The notes under the pieces are model-generated. The model did not search any database. It worked only from the letters and a program-made list of their open reading frames with translations, and was not told where the DNA came from. 64,000 bases of DNA, from positions 132,079-196,078 of the forward strand of contig CAKUZR010000003.1 in assembly GCA_934718065.1 (NCBI GenBank), in the 5' to 3' direction. The stretch's first letter is position 1, and each line of letters starts with the position of its first letter. The translations under genes were made by a program, and so were the position numbers. The DNA is from an uncultured Treponema sp. (GTDB taxonomy: Bacteria > Spirochaetota > Spirochaetia > Treponematales > Treponemataceae). Shown in pieces: positions 25,201 to 32,582 of this stretch.

Positions 25201-26810
25201 GAATAAGAAAGTCCGGCCGCAATATCCGCAACTGAAGCGCCTTCTTTCTGCGCCTGTTTTACGCGGCTGTTCATAAAAACTGTGCAGCGCGAGCCCAAAT
25301 CAACAGGTTTTTCAGCCATAAGAGCGATTTTTCCAAACTCTTTGACATCCATTCCCATTGTGTTCGCAAAATTGTCAAGGAAAGAGCCGCATCCGGCAGA
25401 GCAAGCCTCGTTCAACTGAATTGAAGTGATTGCCCCGTCCTTCATGCGGAGACATTTCATATCCTGGCCGCCGATATCCAGAAGGAATTCAACGCCCGGA
25501 ACAAAGAAATCCGCCGCCCTGAAATGCGCAATCGTTTCAACTTCGCCAGAATCAACGCCGAACGCGGCCTGAAACAACGCCTCGCCGTATCCGGTTGAAA
25601 CAGCGCGCGCGATGTAGACATCTTCCGGAAGCTTCTTGTAAAGCTCCTTAAGCATTTTCACCGCAAGCTCAACAGGATTCCCCATGTTGTGCGAATAAAA
25701 ATCCCAGATGATTTCACCTTTCTGGTTTATAAGAACAGCTTTTGTGGTTGTAGAACCCGAGTCAAGGCCAAGGAAAACCGGTCCGTGCGCATCCGCAAGG
25801 CTTCCGCGCATAGCTTTTTCCTCTGAATGACGCTTCCGGAATTCTTCCAGCTCGTTCGCATTTGTAAAAAGAGGCTCAAGACGCTGAACTTCGCTAAGCT
25901 CCGCGCCCACAAGATTGTTCAGGCTGGCTCTGAATTCTTTCACGGTTGGAAAATGGAAATCCGAAGCCCCGTCGCCGTCAAACTTTCTTTCCGCGCTGAA
26001 AGCACATCCAGCCGCAACAAAAAGCTGAGAGTCATCCGGAACGATTATCTCGTCATCCTTCAATTTTAAAGTGTCAATAAAACGCTGCCTGAGCTGATCC
26101 ATAAAATGAAGCGGACCGCCCAGAAACGCAACATGGCCGCGGATTGGTTTTCCGCAGGCAAGCCCTGAAATTGTCTGGTTCACAACTGCCTGGTAAATTG
26201 AAGCCGCAATGTCTTCCCGGCGCGCGCCTTCGTTTATAAGCGGCTGAATATCAGTTTTTGCAAAAACTCCGCATCTTGCGGCAATCGGATAAATTGTCTT
26301 GAATCCTTTGGCAAGCTCGTTCAGGCCGGCAGCATCAGTTTCAAGCAGAGCCGCCATCTGGTCGATGAAAGCTCCAGTTCCGCCGGCGCAAGTTCCGTTC
26401 ATGCGCTGCTCAACGCCGCCTGTGAAATATGTAATTTTAGCGTCTTCACCGCCAAGCTCAATTACAACATCTGTCTGAGGAATAATTTTTTTAACAGCAG
26501 TGGTAGCGGCAACAACTTCCTGGATAAAAGGAACGTTCAGCCACTGGGAAACCGACAGCCCGCCCGAACCAGTAACTTTTACAGTCAGAGGCTGGTCTTC
26601 TCCAAGAGGGAACTGGCTTGCCGCCTTGTCAAACGCCTGGGTAACCACGGAAATAATTGTGTTCTGGATGTCCGCGCGGTGACGCTGGTAATCGCCGTAA
26701 ATCAGTTTGTCGTTGTCATCAATGATTGCAATTTTTACTGTTGTTGAGCCAATATCAATTCCAATTCTGATAGGAAGAATCTCACCTTCTGTCTTAGTTG
26801 TTTTTTCCAT
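22221..26810 (-). CDS. Giant fused 2-hydroxyacyl-CoA dehydratase activase-type protein (BadF/BadG/BcrA/BcrD + DUF2229 + HgdB-like)
   Basis: 1529 residues from the ATG at 26810, preceded by AGGGTGA; the longer upstream frame has no homology signal. Two ASKHA ATPase domains are in tandem: RIGIDIGSTTVK with NGTCAGGTGAFID (about 15-290) and FLGLDSGSTTTK with NEACSAGCGSFLD (about 370-640). Their cysteines would ligate the inter-subunit [4Fe-4S] cluster. Next come a cysteine motif C-x2-C-x3-C (about 690), DUF2229-type segments (SESVCYPGKISHGH) and a C-terminal HgdB-like region (GGGCRATNYIGF, about 1190). Activases inject a low-potential electron into 2-hydroxyacyl-CoA dehydratases; this long fusion is widespread in anaerobes but its true substrate is unknown. 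No separate dehydratase genes are adjacent. Confidence 0.88.
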   Translation of the reverse strand: MEKTTKTEGEILPIRIGIDIGSTTVKIAIIDDNDKLIYGDYQRHRADIQNTIISVVTQAFDKAASQFPLGEDQPLTVKVTGSGGLSVSQWLNVPFIQEVVAATTAVKKIIPQTDVVIELGGEDAKITYFTGGVEQRMNGTCAGGTGAFIDQMAALLETDAAGLNELAKGFKTIYPIAARCGVFAKTDIQPLINEGARREDIAASIYQAVVNQTISGLACGKPIRGHVAFLGGPLHFMDQLRQRFIDTLKLKDDEIIVPDDSQLFVAAGCAFSAERKFDGDGASDFHFPTVKEFRASLNNLVGAELSEVQRLEPLFTNANELEEFRKRHSEEKAMRGSLADAHGPVFLGLDSGSTTTKAVLINQKGEIIWDFYSHNMGNPVELAVKMLKELYKKLPEDVYIARAVSTGYGEALFQAAFGVDSGEVETIAHFRAADFFVPGVEFLLDIGGQDMKCLRMKDGAITSIQLNEACSAGCGSFLDNFANTMGMDVKEFGKIALMAEKPVDLGSRCTVFMNSRVKQAQKEGASVADIAAGLSYSVIKNALFKVIKLRKASDIGTKVVVQGGTFFNDAILRAFEKIAGVEVFRPDVAGLMGAYGSALIAYDQWVDLTAPKPGEEPGTPRHELHSTIASYDELEKFHVDLELRRCGKCQNNCLLTINKFSTGTETRTFITGNRCERGLEVEGNVIDASNKKNTKVEDVGEKMPNLFEWKYKRLFGYVPLKPEEAPMGDVGLPRVLNMYENYPLWFTFFTKLGFRVVLSQRSSKKVYEKGIETIPSESVCYPGKISHGHLVSLLQRGVKFIFYPCAPYEKQEDSGAGNHYNCPIVTSYPEVLRNNIDELRQDSSITYMDPFLPIYDKPRLKERLCEELLPKFPSLTEKNIRDAVDAAWKEQEKYRQDCQQAGEEALEQMIRAGGNGIVLAGRPYHLDPEINHGIPEMINALGLAVFTEDSVAHLGSIERPLRIIDQWVYHNRLYRAASFVSEMPDLELVQLTSFGCGLDAVTADQVDEILRAKNRMYTLIKIDEGSNLGAVRIRIRSLIAAVKERQRHHRKLPPKRSSAYQRQVFTKEMKYTHTIIGPQMSPIHFRILQKAFQAEGYNFVVLDAVDPKAVEAGLKYVNNDACYPSILVAGQMISALESGKYDLNHVSLIITQTGGGCRATNYIGFIRRALNDAGWGHIPVISLSAQAFETNPGFKVTPTLLHRLLMAILTGDLLMRVLYRTRPYEAVPGSANALYEKWSAYAEKQVQSLSVHGYHKMLKNIVKEFDNLPLKPIKKPRVGVVGEILVKFHPTANNNIVETIEREGAECVMPDLTDFFFYTFSTGIFRHEQLAFPKKTERNAKLLVWFLELYRGKMKKYLRESRRFDPPSSIYDLMKGVDDIVQLGNITGEGWFLTAEMVELIHSGAPSIACVQPFACLPNHVTGKGMIKELRRRFPGANISAIDYDPGSSEVNQLNRLKLLLSNAPAGRHPDENDDGVIVNPDGTKTRPVVKLAEGAGTFTDTEPVSSAEVPLERADVETVSEIVMKSED

Positions 26811-26858
26811 TAAATCATTCACCCTATTTTTATAAATAAAAGCCAATATATCTAATAA

Positions 26859-26887
26859 AATATAAACGTGAAAAAACAAATTTGCAA
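26859..26887 (-). promoter_or_regulatory. Candidate promoter of the activase gene
   Basis: TTGCAA (26887-26882), a 17-nt spacer, TATATT (26864-26859) on the minus strand. This would give a leader of roughly 40 nt containing the AGGGTGA ribosome site. The MITE copy begins about 30 bp further upstream. Confidence 0.5.
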
Positions 26888-26915
26888 TGATTATATAACC
26901 TTAATTTCAACTAAA

Positions 26916-27120
26916 TAACCAGAATGTCGAGTTTTTTTATAAATTCTGAAAGAACGCTTCCGGCATATTTCCAGTTTGCTCCAGATGGATTTGGCTCGCG
27001 CTCCGCTTGTATTGATTCGGGTGCTCCGCACCTTAACTGGTTCAATCGCCAAAAATCTTCACAAACTGTAAATCTGCCTGCGCTTTTATTTTTTTCGCAA
27101 AAAACTCGAAATTCAGGATA
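26916..27120 (+). mobile_element. MITE-like element, copy A
   Basis: About 205 bp bounded by imperfect inverted repeats: left TAACCAGAATGTCGAGTTTT, right AAAACTCGAAATTCAGGATA. Its interior matches copy B (37879-38082, opposite orientation) along the whole length, sharing for example GAAAGAACGCTTCCGGCAT and GCTCCAGATGGATTTGGCTC. The core between the innermost repeats is 190 bp in both copies. It has no coding capacity of its own. Ends in TA suggest Tc1/mariner-IS630-type target duplication. It fills the divergent gap between the activase gene and murJ and supplies the false 5' extension of the murJ reading frame. Confidence 0.82.
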
Positions 27121-27178
27121 TATACTTGAATTTCAACTTTCATTGAATAAAAACATCAACTTAGATAATATTATGCAA

Positions 27179-28810
27179 ATGAGTCAAATTAAGAAAAAAT
27201 CTCTTGTAAAATCGGGCCTTGTGCTTTCGCTTATGACATTTGCTTCGCGCATTATGGGATTAATCCGCGAAATGACAAAAGCCGCTTTTCTTGGAACCAG
27301 CGCCTATGCGGATGCGTTTGGAATTGCGTTCATGATTCCGAATCTCTTCAGACGGCTTTTTGCGGAAAACAGCATTTCCGTGGCATTCATTCCGACTTTC
27401 CGCGGCTACCTTGAAGAGGACAATTCCGACGCAAAGCACGCCGAAACCCAGCTTTTCATTTCTTCAACGCTGACGCTGGTTTCTTTTTTAACGGCGATTG
27501 TGACAGTCCTGGGAATTCTTCTTTCACGCTTTATTGTTCCGTTCTTTTTTAAAGCTGATGCGGACGCGGCGATTCTTGCGGAAGCTTCTCTTCTTACAAA
27601 AATAATGTTTCCGTACCTGTTCGTTGTTTCAATCGCGGCGTTTTTCCAGGGAATTTTGAACGGATGCAATATTTTTGCGCCAAGCGGATTCACGCCGGTT
27701 CTTTTCAACGCAATTGTTGTGCTGATTACATATATTCTTACACCGCAGCTTCCAAATCCGGACGGACTTCCGCAGGAAGCGCTGGCCGCACGCGCAATGA
27801 GTTTCGGCGTTATAACCGGCGGATGCTTCCAGGCTCTTTTTCAGTGGCCGTTCGTAAAAAAAACTGGCTGGAAAACAACTTTGACCGGCCTGAAGAACGC
27901 ATTTTCAAATCCGGGAACAAAAAAAGTCATTTCGCTTATTGTTCCAACGATAATCGGAATGGCGGCCTACCAGCTGAACGATGTTGTTTCAACCGCACTT
28001 GCAGGAAATGTCGGAACCGGAACAGTCGCCTCGCTTCAATATTCGCTGCGCCTTCAGGAGCTTATCCTGGGAATTTTCGCGGTTTCAATCGGAACTGTAA
28101 TTCTTCCGGATTTGAGCGGACTTGCCAAAAAACAAAAATGGGAAGAATTCAACAATATGCTTACCCAGGCAATCAAAATAATCGCGCTTATCTGCATTCC
28201 AGTAACATTTTACTCGCTTGTATGCGGAAAAGACCTGATTTCACTTGTTTACAAGACAAAAAGCTTCAACGACGATTCTGTCGCAATGACTTTGAGCGTT
28301 TTCCGCTTTCACATTGCGGGGCTTTTTTTTATCGCCGTGAACAGAATCTTAAGCCCGGCTTTCTACGCGCAGGGAAACACAAAACTTCCAACGCTTGCCG
28401 GAATTATCTGCTTCGGGGCGAACATTGTGCTTGCAGTCGCGCTGGCTTTTCCAATCAAAGGAAACGGAATCGCGCTTGCCCTGACTTTAGCGAGCGCGGT
28501 GAACACACTTTTCCTCTTCATTTTTATGAAAAAACTGAACAGCATTGACGCGGCGGGAATCGCGAAAAAAATGGCGGTCTTTATAATCCGGATGATTGCC
28601 TTCAGCCTTATTGCAGCCTGCCCGGTTTATTTTTTGCGCCCATGGCTTCTGGACACATTCGCAGGACACAACAGATTTATCTCATTCGGAATTCCGGTTG
28701 CGCTAAGCGCATTGCTTTTCGGTTTGATAGGAGTCATTCTTCTTGTTATATTTAAAGATGAAACTGCTGTTGCAATAATTTCAAAAATAAAAGGAAGAAT
28801 AAAAAAATAA
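27179..28810 (+). CDS. murJ: MurJ lipid II flippase
   Basis: 543 residues from the ATG at 27179; an ATG at 27173 would add two residues, and the longer open frame reaching 26924 is only MITE sequence. It starts MSQIKKKSLVKSGLVLSLMTFASRIMGLIREM, the typical MurJ N-terminus, and has about 14 membrane segments with the family residues in NLFRRLFAENSISVAFIP and LQYSLRLQELILGIFAVS. MurJ (MviN) moves lipid II across the inner membrane for peptidoglycan synthesis. No good Shine-Dalgarno is visible; GATAAT at 27164-27169 may be a -10 that gives a nearly leaderless message. The aminopeptidase gene follows after 4 bp. Confidence 0.94.
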   Translation: MSQIKKKSLVKSGLVLSLMTFASRIMGLIREMTKAAFLGTSAYADAFGIAFMIPNLFRRLFAENSISVAFIPTFRGYLEEDNSDAKHAETQLFISSTLTLVSFLTAIVTVLGILLSRFIVPFFFKADADAAILAEASLLTKIMFPYLFVVSIAAFFQGILNGCNIFAPSGFTPVLFNAIVVLITYILTPQLPNPDGLPQEALAARAMSFGVITGGCFQALFQWPFVKKTGWKTTLTGLKNAFSNPGTKKVISLIVPTIIGMAAYQLNDVVSTALAGNVGTGTVASLQYSLRLQELILGIFAVSIGTVILPDLSGLAKKQKWEEFNNMLTQAIKIIALICIPVTFYSLVCGKDLISLVYKTKSFNDDSVAMTLSVFRFHIAGLFFIAVNRILSPAFYAQGNTKLPTLAGIICFGANIVLAVALAFPIKGNGIALALTLASAVNTLFLFIFMKKLNSIDAAGIAKKMAVFIIRMIAFSLIAACPVYFLRPWLLDTFAGHNRFISFGIPVALSALLFGLIGVILLVIFKDETAVAIISKIKGRIKK

Positions 28811-28814
28811 AATT

Positions 28815-29960
28815 ATGAAAGAATACACATCAAAAGAAATGAAAGAAATTTATTCCAGCCGGCGTGAAAAAATTGTTGAATACTTAAAGAGCAACAACGT
28901 AGGCGCGGCTGTTTTTGTGGACAGCGAGGCGCACCGCGAGCCTGCAATCCGCTATTTTACCGGGCATACAAGCGATGCCGTGCTGGTGATTTTTCAAAAC
29001 GGAGCTTCAGTTCTTGTGCCGTGGGATGAAATTCTTGCAAAAAAAATCGCGTTCTGTGACAAAGTTATTCCGTACACAAAGTACAAGAATTCAGATGTGG
29101 AAGCGGTCAAAGCGGTTTTGGGCGGCGCAAAGAACATTAAAAATTTCAAAGTTGAAATTTCACCTTCAACGTCGTACCCGAATTTCCTGGAACACATCGA
29201 GGCAAATCCAAAGTGGGATGTAGTCTGCAAAACCGAAGGAGTTCACAAATACGCCGTTCAGCTTAGAACAATAAAAGATGAATACGAAATTGAATGCACA
29301 AAGGAAGCCGCAAGAATCGGGGATCTTATCATCAATAAAATAGAAGAAAAAATTCATTCCGGTGAAATAAAAACAGAAACAGACGTTGCCCTTCTGATTG
29401 AAAAAGAGCTTCGGCTGAACGGATGCGAAAAAACCGGATTTGACACGCTCGCGGCTGGACCTGCAAGAAGCTGGGCAATCCACGCATTTCCAGGCTACAC
29501 AAACGGCGAATGGCCTGGGAACGGACTTTCAATCCTTGACTTTGGAGTTGTTTACAACGGCTACACATCTGACACAACGCTGACAATTGCAAAAGGCGAG
29601 CTTTCTGCGGAACAGGAAAAACTGCTTGAGCTTGTTCAGAAAGCGGCGGACGAATGTCTTAGGCTTTACAAAAAAGACGTTCCAGTGAAAGATGCCTGCG
29701 AGCTGGCTGAAAAAATATTCGCGGAAGAAAAACGAAAAATGCCGCATACGCTTGGACACGGAATCGGGCTTGAAATCCACGAATTTCCGCGCGTAAGCAC
29801 AAAAATGCCGGCGGATGTAACATTTCAGCCTGGAATGATAATCACTCTTGAGCCGGGACTTTACGATGAAACGCTCGGCGGCGTGCGCCTTGAAAACGAT
29901 GTTCTTATAACTGAAACCGGAAACGAAGTTATAACTCATTCCCGGATTATCAGGCTTTAA
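28815..29960 (+). CDS. M24B aminopeptidase (Xaa-Pro aminopeptidase-like)
   Basis: 381 residues, cytoplasmic (no signal). The N-terminal creatinase/prolidase domain (about 1-145) is followed by the pita-bread metallopeptidase domain. Metal ligands are visible: Asp in ILDFGVVYNGYTSD (two Asp), His in HTLGHGIGLEIHE, Glu in LEPGLY and Glu in RLENDVLIT. It should release N-terminal residues preceding proline from peptides, fitting a peptide-fermenting organism. The start is 4 bp after murJ, so the genes are co-transcribed. It converges on the acidic TPR gene with only 3 bp between stops. Confidence 0.92.
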   Translation: MKEYTSKEMKEIYSSRREKIVEYLKSNNVGAAVFVDSEAHREPAIRYFTGHTSDAVLVIFQNGASVLVPWDEILAKKIAFCDKVIPYTKYKNSDVEAVKAVLGGAKNIKNFKVEISPSTSYPNFLEHIEANPKWDVVCKTEGVHKYAVQLRTIKDEYEIECTKEAARIGDLIINKIEEKIHSGEIKTETDVALLIEKELRLNGCEKTGFDTLAAGPARSWAIHAFPGYTNGEWPGNGLSILDFGVVYNGYTSDTTLTIAKGELSAEQEKLLELVQKAADECLRLYKKDVPVKDACELAEKIFAEEKRKMPHTLGHGIGLEIHEFPRVSTKMPADVTFQPGMIITLEPGLYDETLGGVRLENDVLITETGNEVITHSRIIRL

Positions 29961-29963
29961 GAT

Positions 29964-32561
29964 TTACGAAAGTTTATCAATAACTTCTTCTGCCGCAACA
30001 ATAAGAGATTTGGAAAGATTCTTGTCTTCAAGATAGAAGGTAAGGCTTTCCATATCTTTTAAAACGTTCACAATGTCCGGGCGGTTGCTTCCGTTTATGG
30101 CAGTTTCCATGCTGTCAACCGGAAGATTGTGCTTTCTGCGGATTTCAGAGGCTGCCCTTAAAAGTCCGGGGCGCCCCGAAAGCCGCGCGATTATGTAGTC
30201 CAGCAGAAGCCTGACTCTTCCTGCAAGAAATTTTGCACGCTGTTCAAACGGAAGCAGCTCGCCGAACTGCCGGAGACGCTTGAACAGCTCGATTTCCTTC
30301 TGGAATTTCGCGGCTTCCTCGTTGTTTCCAAGCAATGGAGTCAGCTTCGGAAGAATTTCGCTCACCTGCCCCACAAGATTTTCGTAGGCAGTTTCCGCTT
30401 TTTCGTCGCCAGAGCAAGGCTCTTCCAATGGACAGAACGAACCGCATTCCGGCTCGGAATTTTCAGAAGATTCTTCCTCAGAAGGAATTTCAGTTTCTTC
30501 CGTAGCGGCAGTTTCTTCTGAAATTTCAGTTTTCTCAGCGTCTTGTTTTTCTTCTGAATCTTTTGATTTTTCAGAATTCCCGGATTTTTCAACATTTACA
30601 AAAGCTCCAGATTTTTCTGAATTTTCAGGCTCGTTTTCCGGCTTCAAGCTGGAAACGCTGTCTTCAGGTTCTGCGTCCGGCTCAGTTTTGTTTTCAGGCA
30701 AATTTTCAGTTTCGGCGGAATTTTCTGCATTTTCAGTGTTTTCTGCATTTTCCGAATTCTCAAGTTTTTCAGCCGGCAAATCGTCCTCTGATTTCTCCGG
30801 AGCATTTTCCGCAATCTCGTCGGCTGTCGGCAAAGAAATTTCTTCAACGCTTTCCTCAGTGGCTTCGTTTTCCGCATCCAGCGAATCCAAGCCGGCTTCT
30901 TCCTCAGTTTTTTCAGAATCTTCAAAAAGCGCGTTTTCATCGTCGAGTTTCAGAACATCAGTTTTGTTTTCCTTTGAAAGCTCTTCCGCCAAATCTTCCG
31001 TGGAATCCGCGGAAATTTCAGCCGCAGGTTCAGCCGGTTTTTCTTCCGCGGAAACGATTTTTTCCTCCGGCGAACCAGATTTTTCGTCCTCACCGAAACC
31101 AAATTCATCAAGCGAAATTTCCTGTGAGCCGGAAATCTCGTCCGCACCTGATTTTTCTGTTTTCTGGGCAGATTTTTCCGCGTCAATTTTGCTTCCGATT
31201 TCCTTTGCAAGTTTTCCCGCAAGAAAATTGTTCGGGTCAAAAGCCACAGCCGTTGAAAAATCGTCCAGCGCTTCAGCCGGATTTCCCAGTTTTTCATCAA
31301 TCTGGCCGAGCAAAAGCCACGCCGGAACATTTTTCATATTTTCGTCAATGAATTTCTTGACATTTTCCTTTGCGGAAGAAAAATCGCCTTTCTGAAAAAA
31401 TCTTGACGCATACGAATACAGATACGCCTCGTATTCCGGATCAATTGTCCTGATTTTTGAAGCGAATTTTTCAGCGGAATCGTTTTTTCCAATCAGAATG
31501 CTGTACTGGCCCGCCAAATCCAGAGCCTCGCAGTCGTTTTTTTTCAGCGCGCCAATCTGACGGATAACTTCCGCCGCCTCAGCGTATTTTTCCGCGGTAA
31601 GATAAATTGAAGCCGCGGCCTTTTTGATTTTTTCATCATCCGGATTTATTTTTTCCGCCTTTTTTATTGTTGAAACGGACTCATCCTTTCTTCCGAGTTT
31701 TTCAAAGGCTTCCGCAAGATTTTTCAGAATTTCAGCGTTTCCGGAAATCAGCCTGTTCGCAATTTCAAATGAGCTTGCGGCTTTTTCAAAATTGCTCTGC
31801 CGCATAAGAATTTGCCCCATCTGCGCATAAAGCTCAGCGTCCTGCGGATGAAGCCCGATCGCGTTCTGAACAAGCTCGCCGGCAAGTTTTGTTTTACGGT
31901 GCGCAAGCAGAAGTTTTGCGTAGGCAACCACAGCTTCCTGCCAGCCCGGTTTTGCCCTTAGCGCCGCCTCGTAGGCCTGAATCGCGGAAGTATCGTCGTG
32001 AACAGCCTCAAGGCTTTTCGCAAGATTGAACTGAAGAATCGGATGGTTCGGGTCAACCTGAAGCCCGCGCCTGTAAGTCGCAACAGCCTTTTCGTGGTCG
32101 TTCTGCGCGGCGTAAATTGTTCCAAGATGGTTGTACGCCAGAACATCCGTCGGGTTCGCCGCAATGACATTCTCAAAACATTCAACCGCGTCGGTGTAGT
32201 CGCCCATCAGTTTGTAAGTAAAGCCAAGATTGTAGTTCACCTGGGCAGGATTTATTTTTGTTTCCAGGGCTTTCTGAAGAATATCAATTGACTCGTGGTA
32301 TTTTCCCATGCGACGGTAGATTCCGCCCATGCTGTTCATCGCCTCAAAATCATCCGGGTAAAAAGTAAGAATCTGCTGGAAATACGGCAAAGCCTTCTCG
32401 TCGTCGTTGTTTTTCATGTAAAGATTTCCGAGCGTTGTCAGATAGTCAATATTTTTCACATCATCTTGAAGAAGAGATTTGTACAGTCTTATGGCAAGGT
32501 TGAAATCCCTTGAAATCACAGCATTTTTCGCTCTTCTTAACACAATTTGTTTGTCATCCAT
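29964..32561 (-). CDS. TPR protein with long acidic low-complexity region
   Basis: 865 residues without a signal peptide. Residues ~1-430 are TPR units (for example LTTLGNLYMKNNDDEKALPY, YNLGFTYKLMGDYTDAVECF). Residues ~455-715 are a Glu/Ser/Ala/Asn low-complexity region of short SAEEKPAE- and ENTENAEN-like repeats. The C-terminal ~130 residues form a separate helical domain (QVSEILPKLTPLLG...ARLSGRPGLLRAASEIRRKH). It is likely a cytoplasmic scaffold; the disordered acidic linker separates two binding modules. GAGAGG precedes the ATG. It follows the LamG/FN3 gene by 21 bp. No specific function can be assigned. Confidence 0.85.
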   Translation of the reverse strand: MDDKQIVLRRAKNAVISRDFNLAIRLYKSLLQDDVKNIDYLTTLGNLYMKNNDDEKALPYFQQILTFYPDDFEAMNSMGGIYRRMGKYHESIDILQKALETKINPAQVNYNLGFTYKLMGDYTDAVECFENVIAANPTDVLAYNHLGTIYAAQNDHEKAVATYRRGLQVDPNHPILQFNLAKSLEAVHDDTSAIQAYEAALRAKPGWQEAVVAYAKLLLAHRKTKLAGELVQNAIGLHPQDAELYAQMGQILMRQSNFEKAASSFEIANRLISGNAEILKNLAEAFEKLGRKDESVSTIKKAEKINPDDEKIKKAAASIYLTAEKYAEAAEVIRQIGALKKNDCEALDLAGQYSILIGKNDSAEKFASKIRTIDPEYEAYLYSYASRFFQKGDFSSAKENVKKFIDENMKNVPAWLLLGQIDEKLGNPAEALDDFSTAVAFDPNNFLAGKLAKEIGSKIDAEKSAQKTEKSGADEISGSQEISLDEFGFGEDEKSGSPEEKIVSAEEKPAEPAAEISADSTEDLAEELSKENKTDVLKLDDENALFEDSEKTEEEAGLDSLDAENEATEESVEEISLPTADEIAENAPEKSEDDLPAEKLENSENAENTENAENSAETENLPENKTEPDAEPEDSVSSLKPENEPENSEKSGAFVNVEKSGNSEKSKDSEEKQDAEKTEISEETAATEETEIPSEEESSENSEPECGSFCPLEEPCSGDEKAETAYENLVGQVSEILPKLTPLLGNNEEAAKFQKEIELFKRLRQFGELLPFEQRAKFLAGRVRLLLDYIIARLSGRPGLLRAASEIRRKHNLPVDSMETAINGSNRPDIVNVLKDMESLTFYLEDKNLSKSLIVAAEEVIDKLS

Positions 32562-32582
32562 AGAAAACCTCTCTTTTTCAAA

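Noticed and set aside
26924..27178. Long N-terminal extension of MurJ
   Set aside because: It is translated MITE sequence; MurJ homology starts at the ATG at 27179 (or 27173).
30563..31395. Long plus-strand frames opposite the acidic TPR gene
   Set aside because: They are Ser/Phe-rich antisense of a Glu/Ser low-complexity region; the minus-strand frame carries clear TPR repeats.
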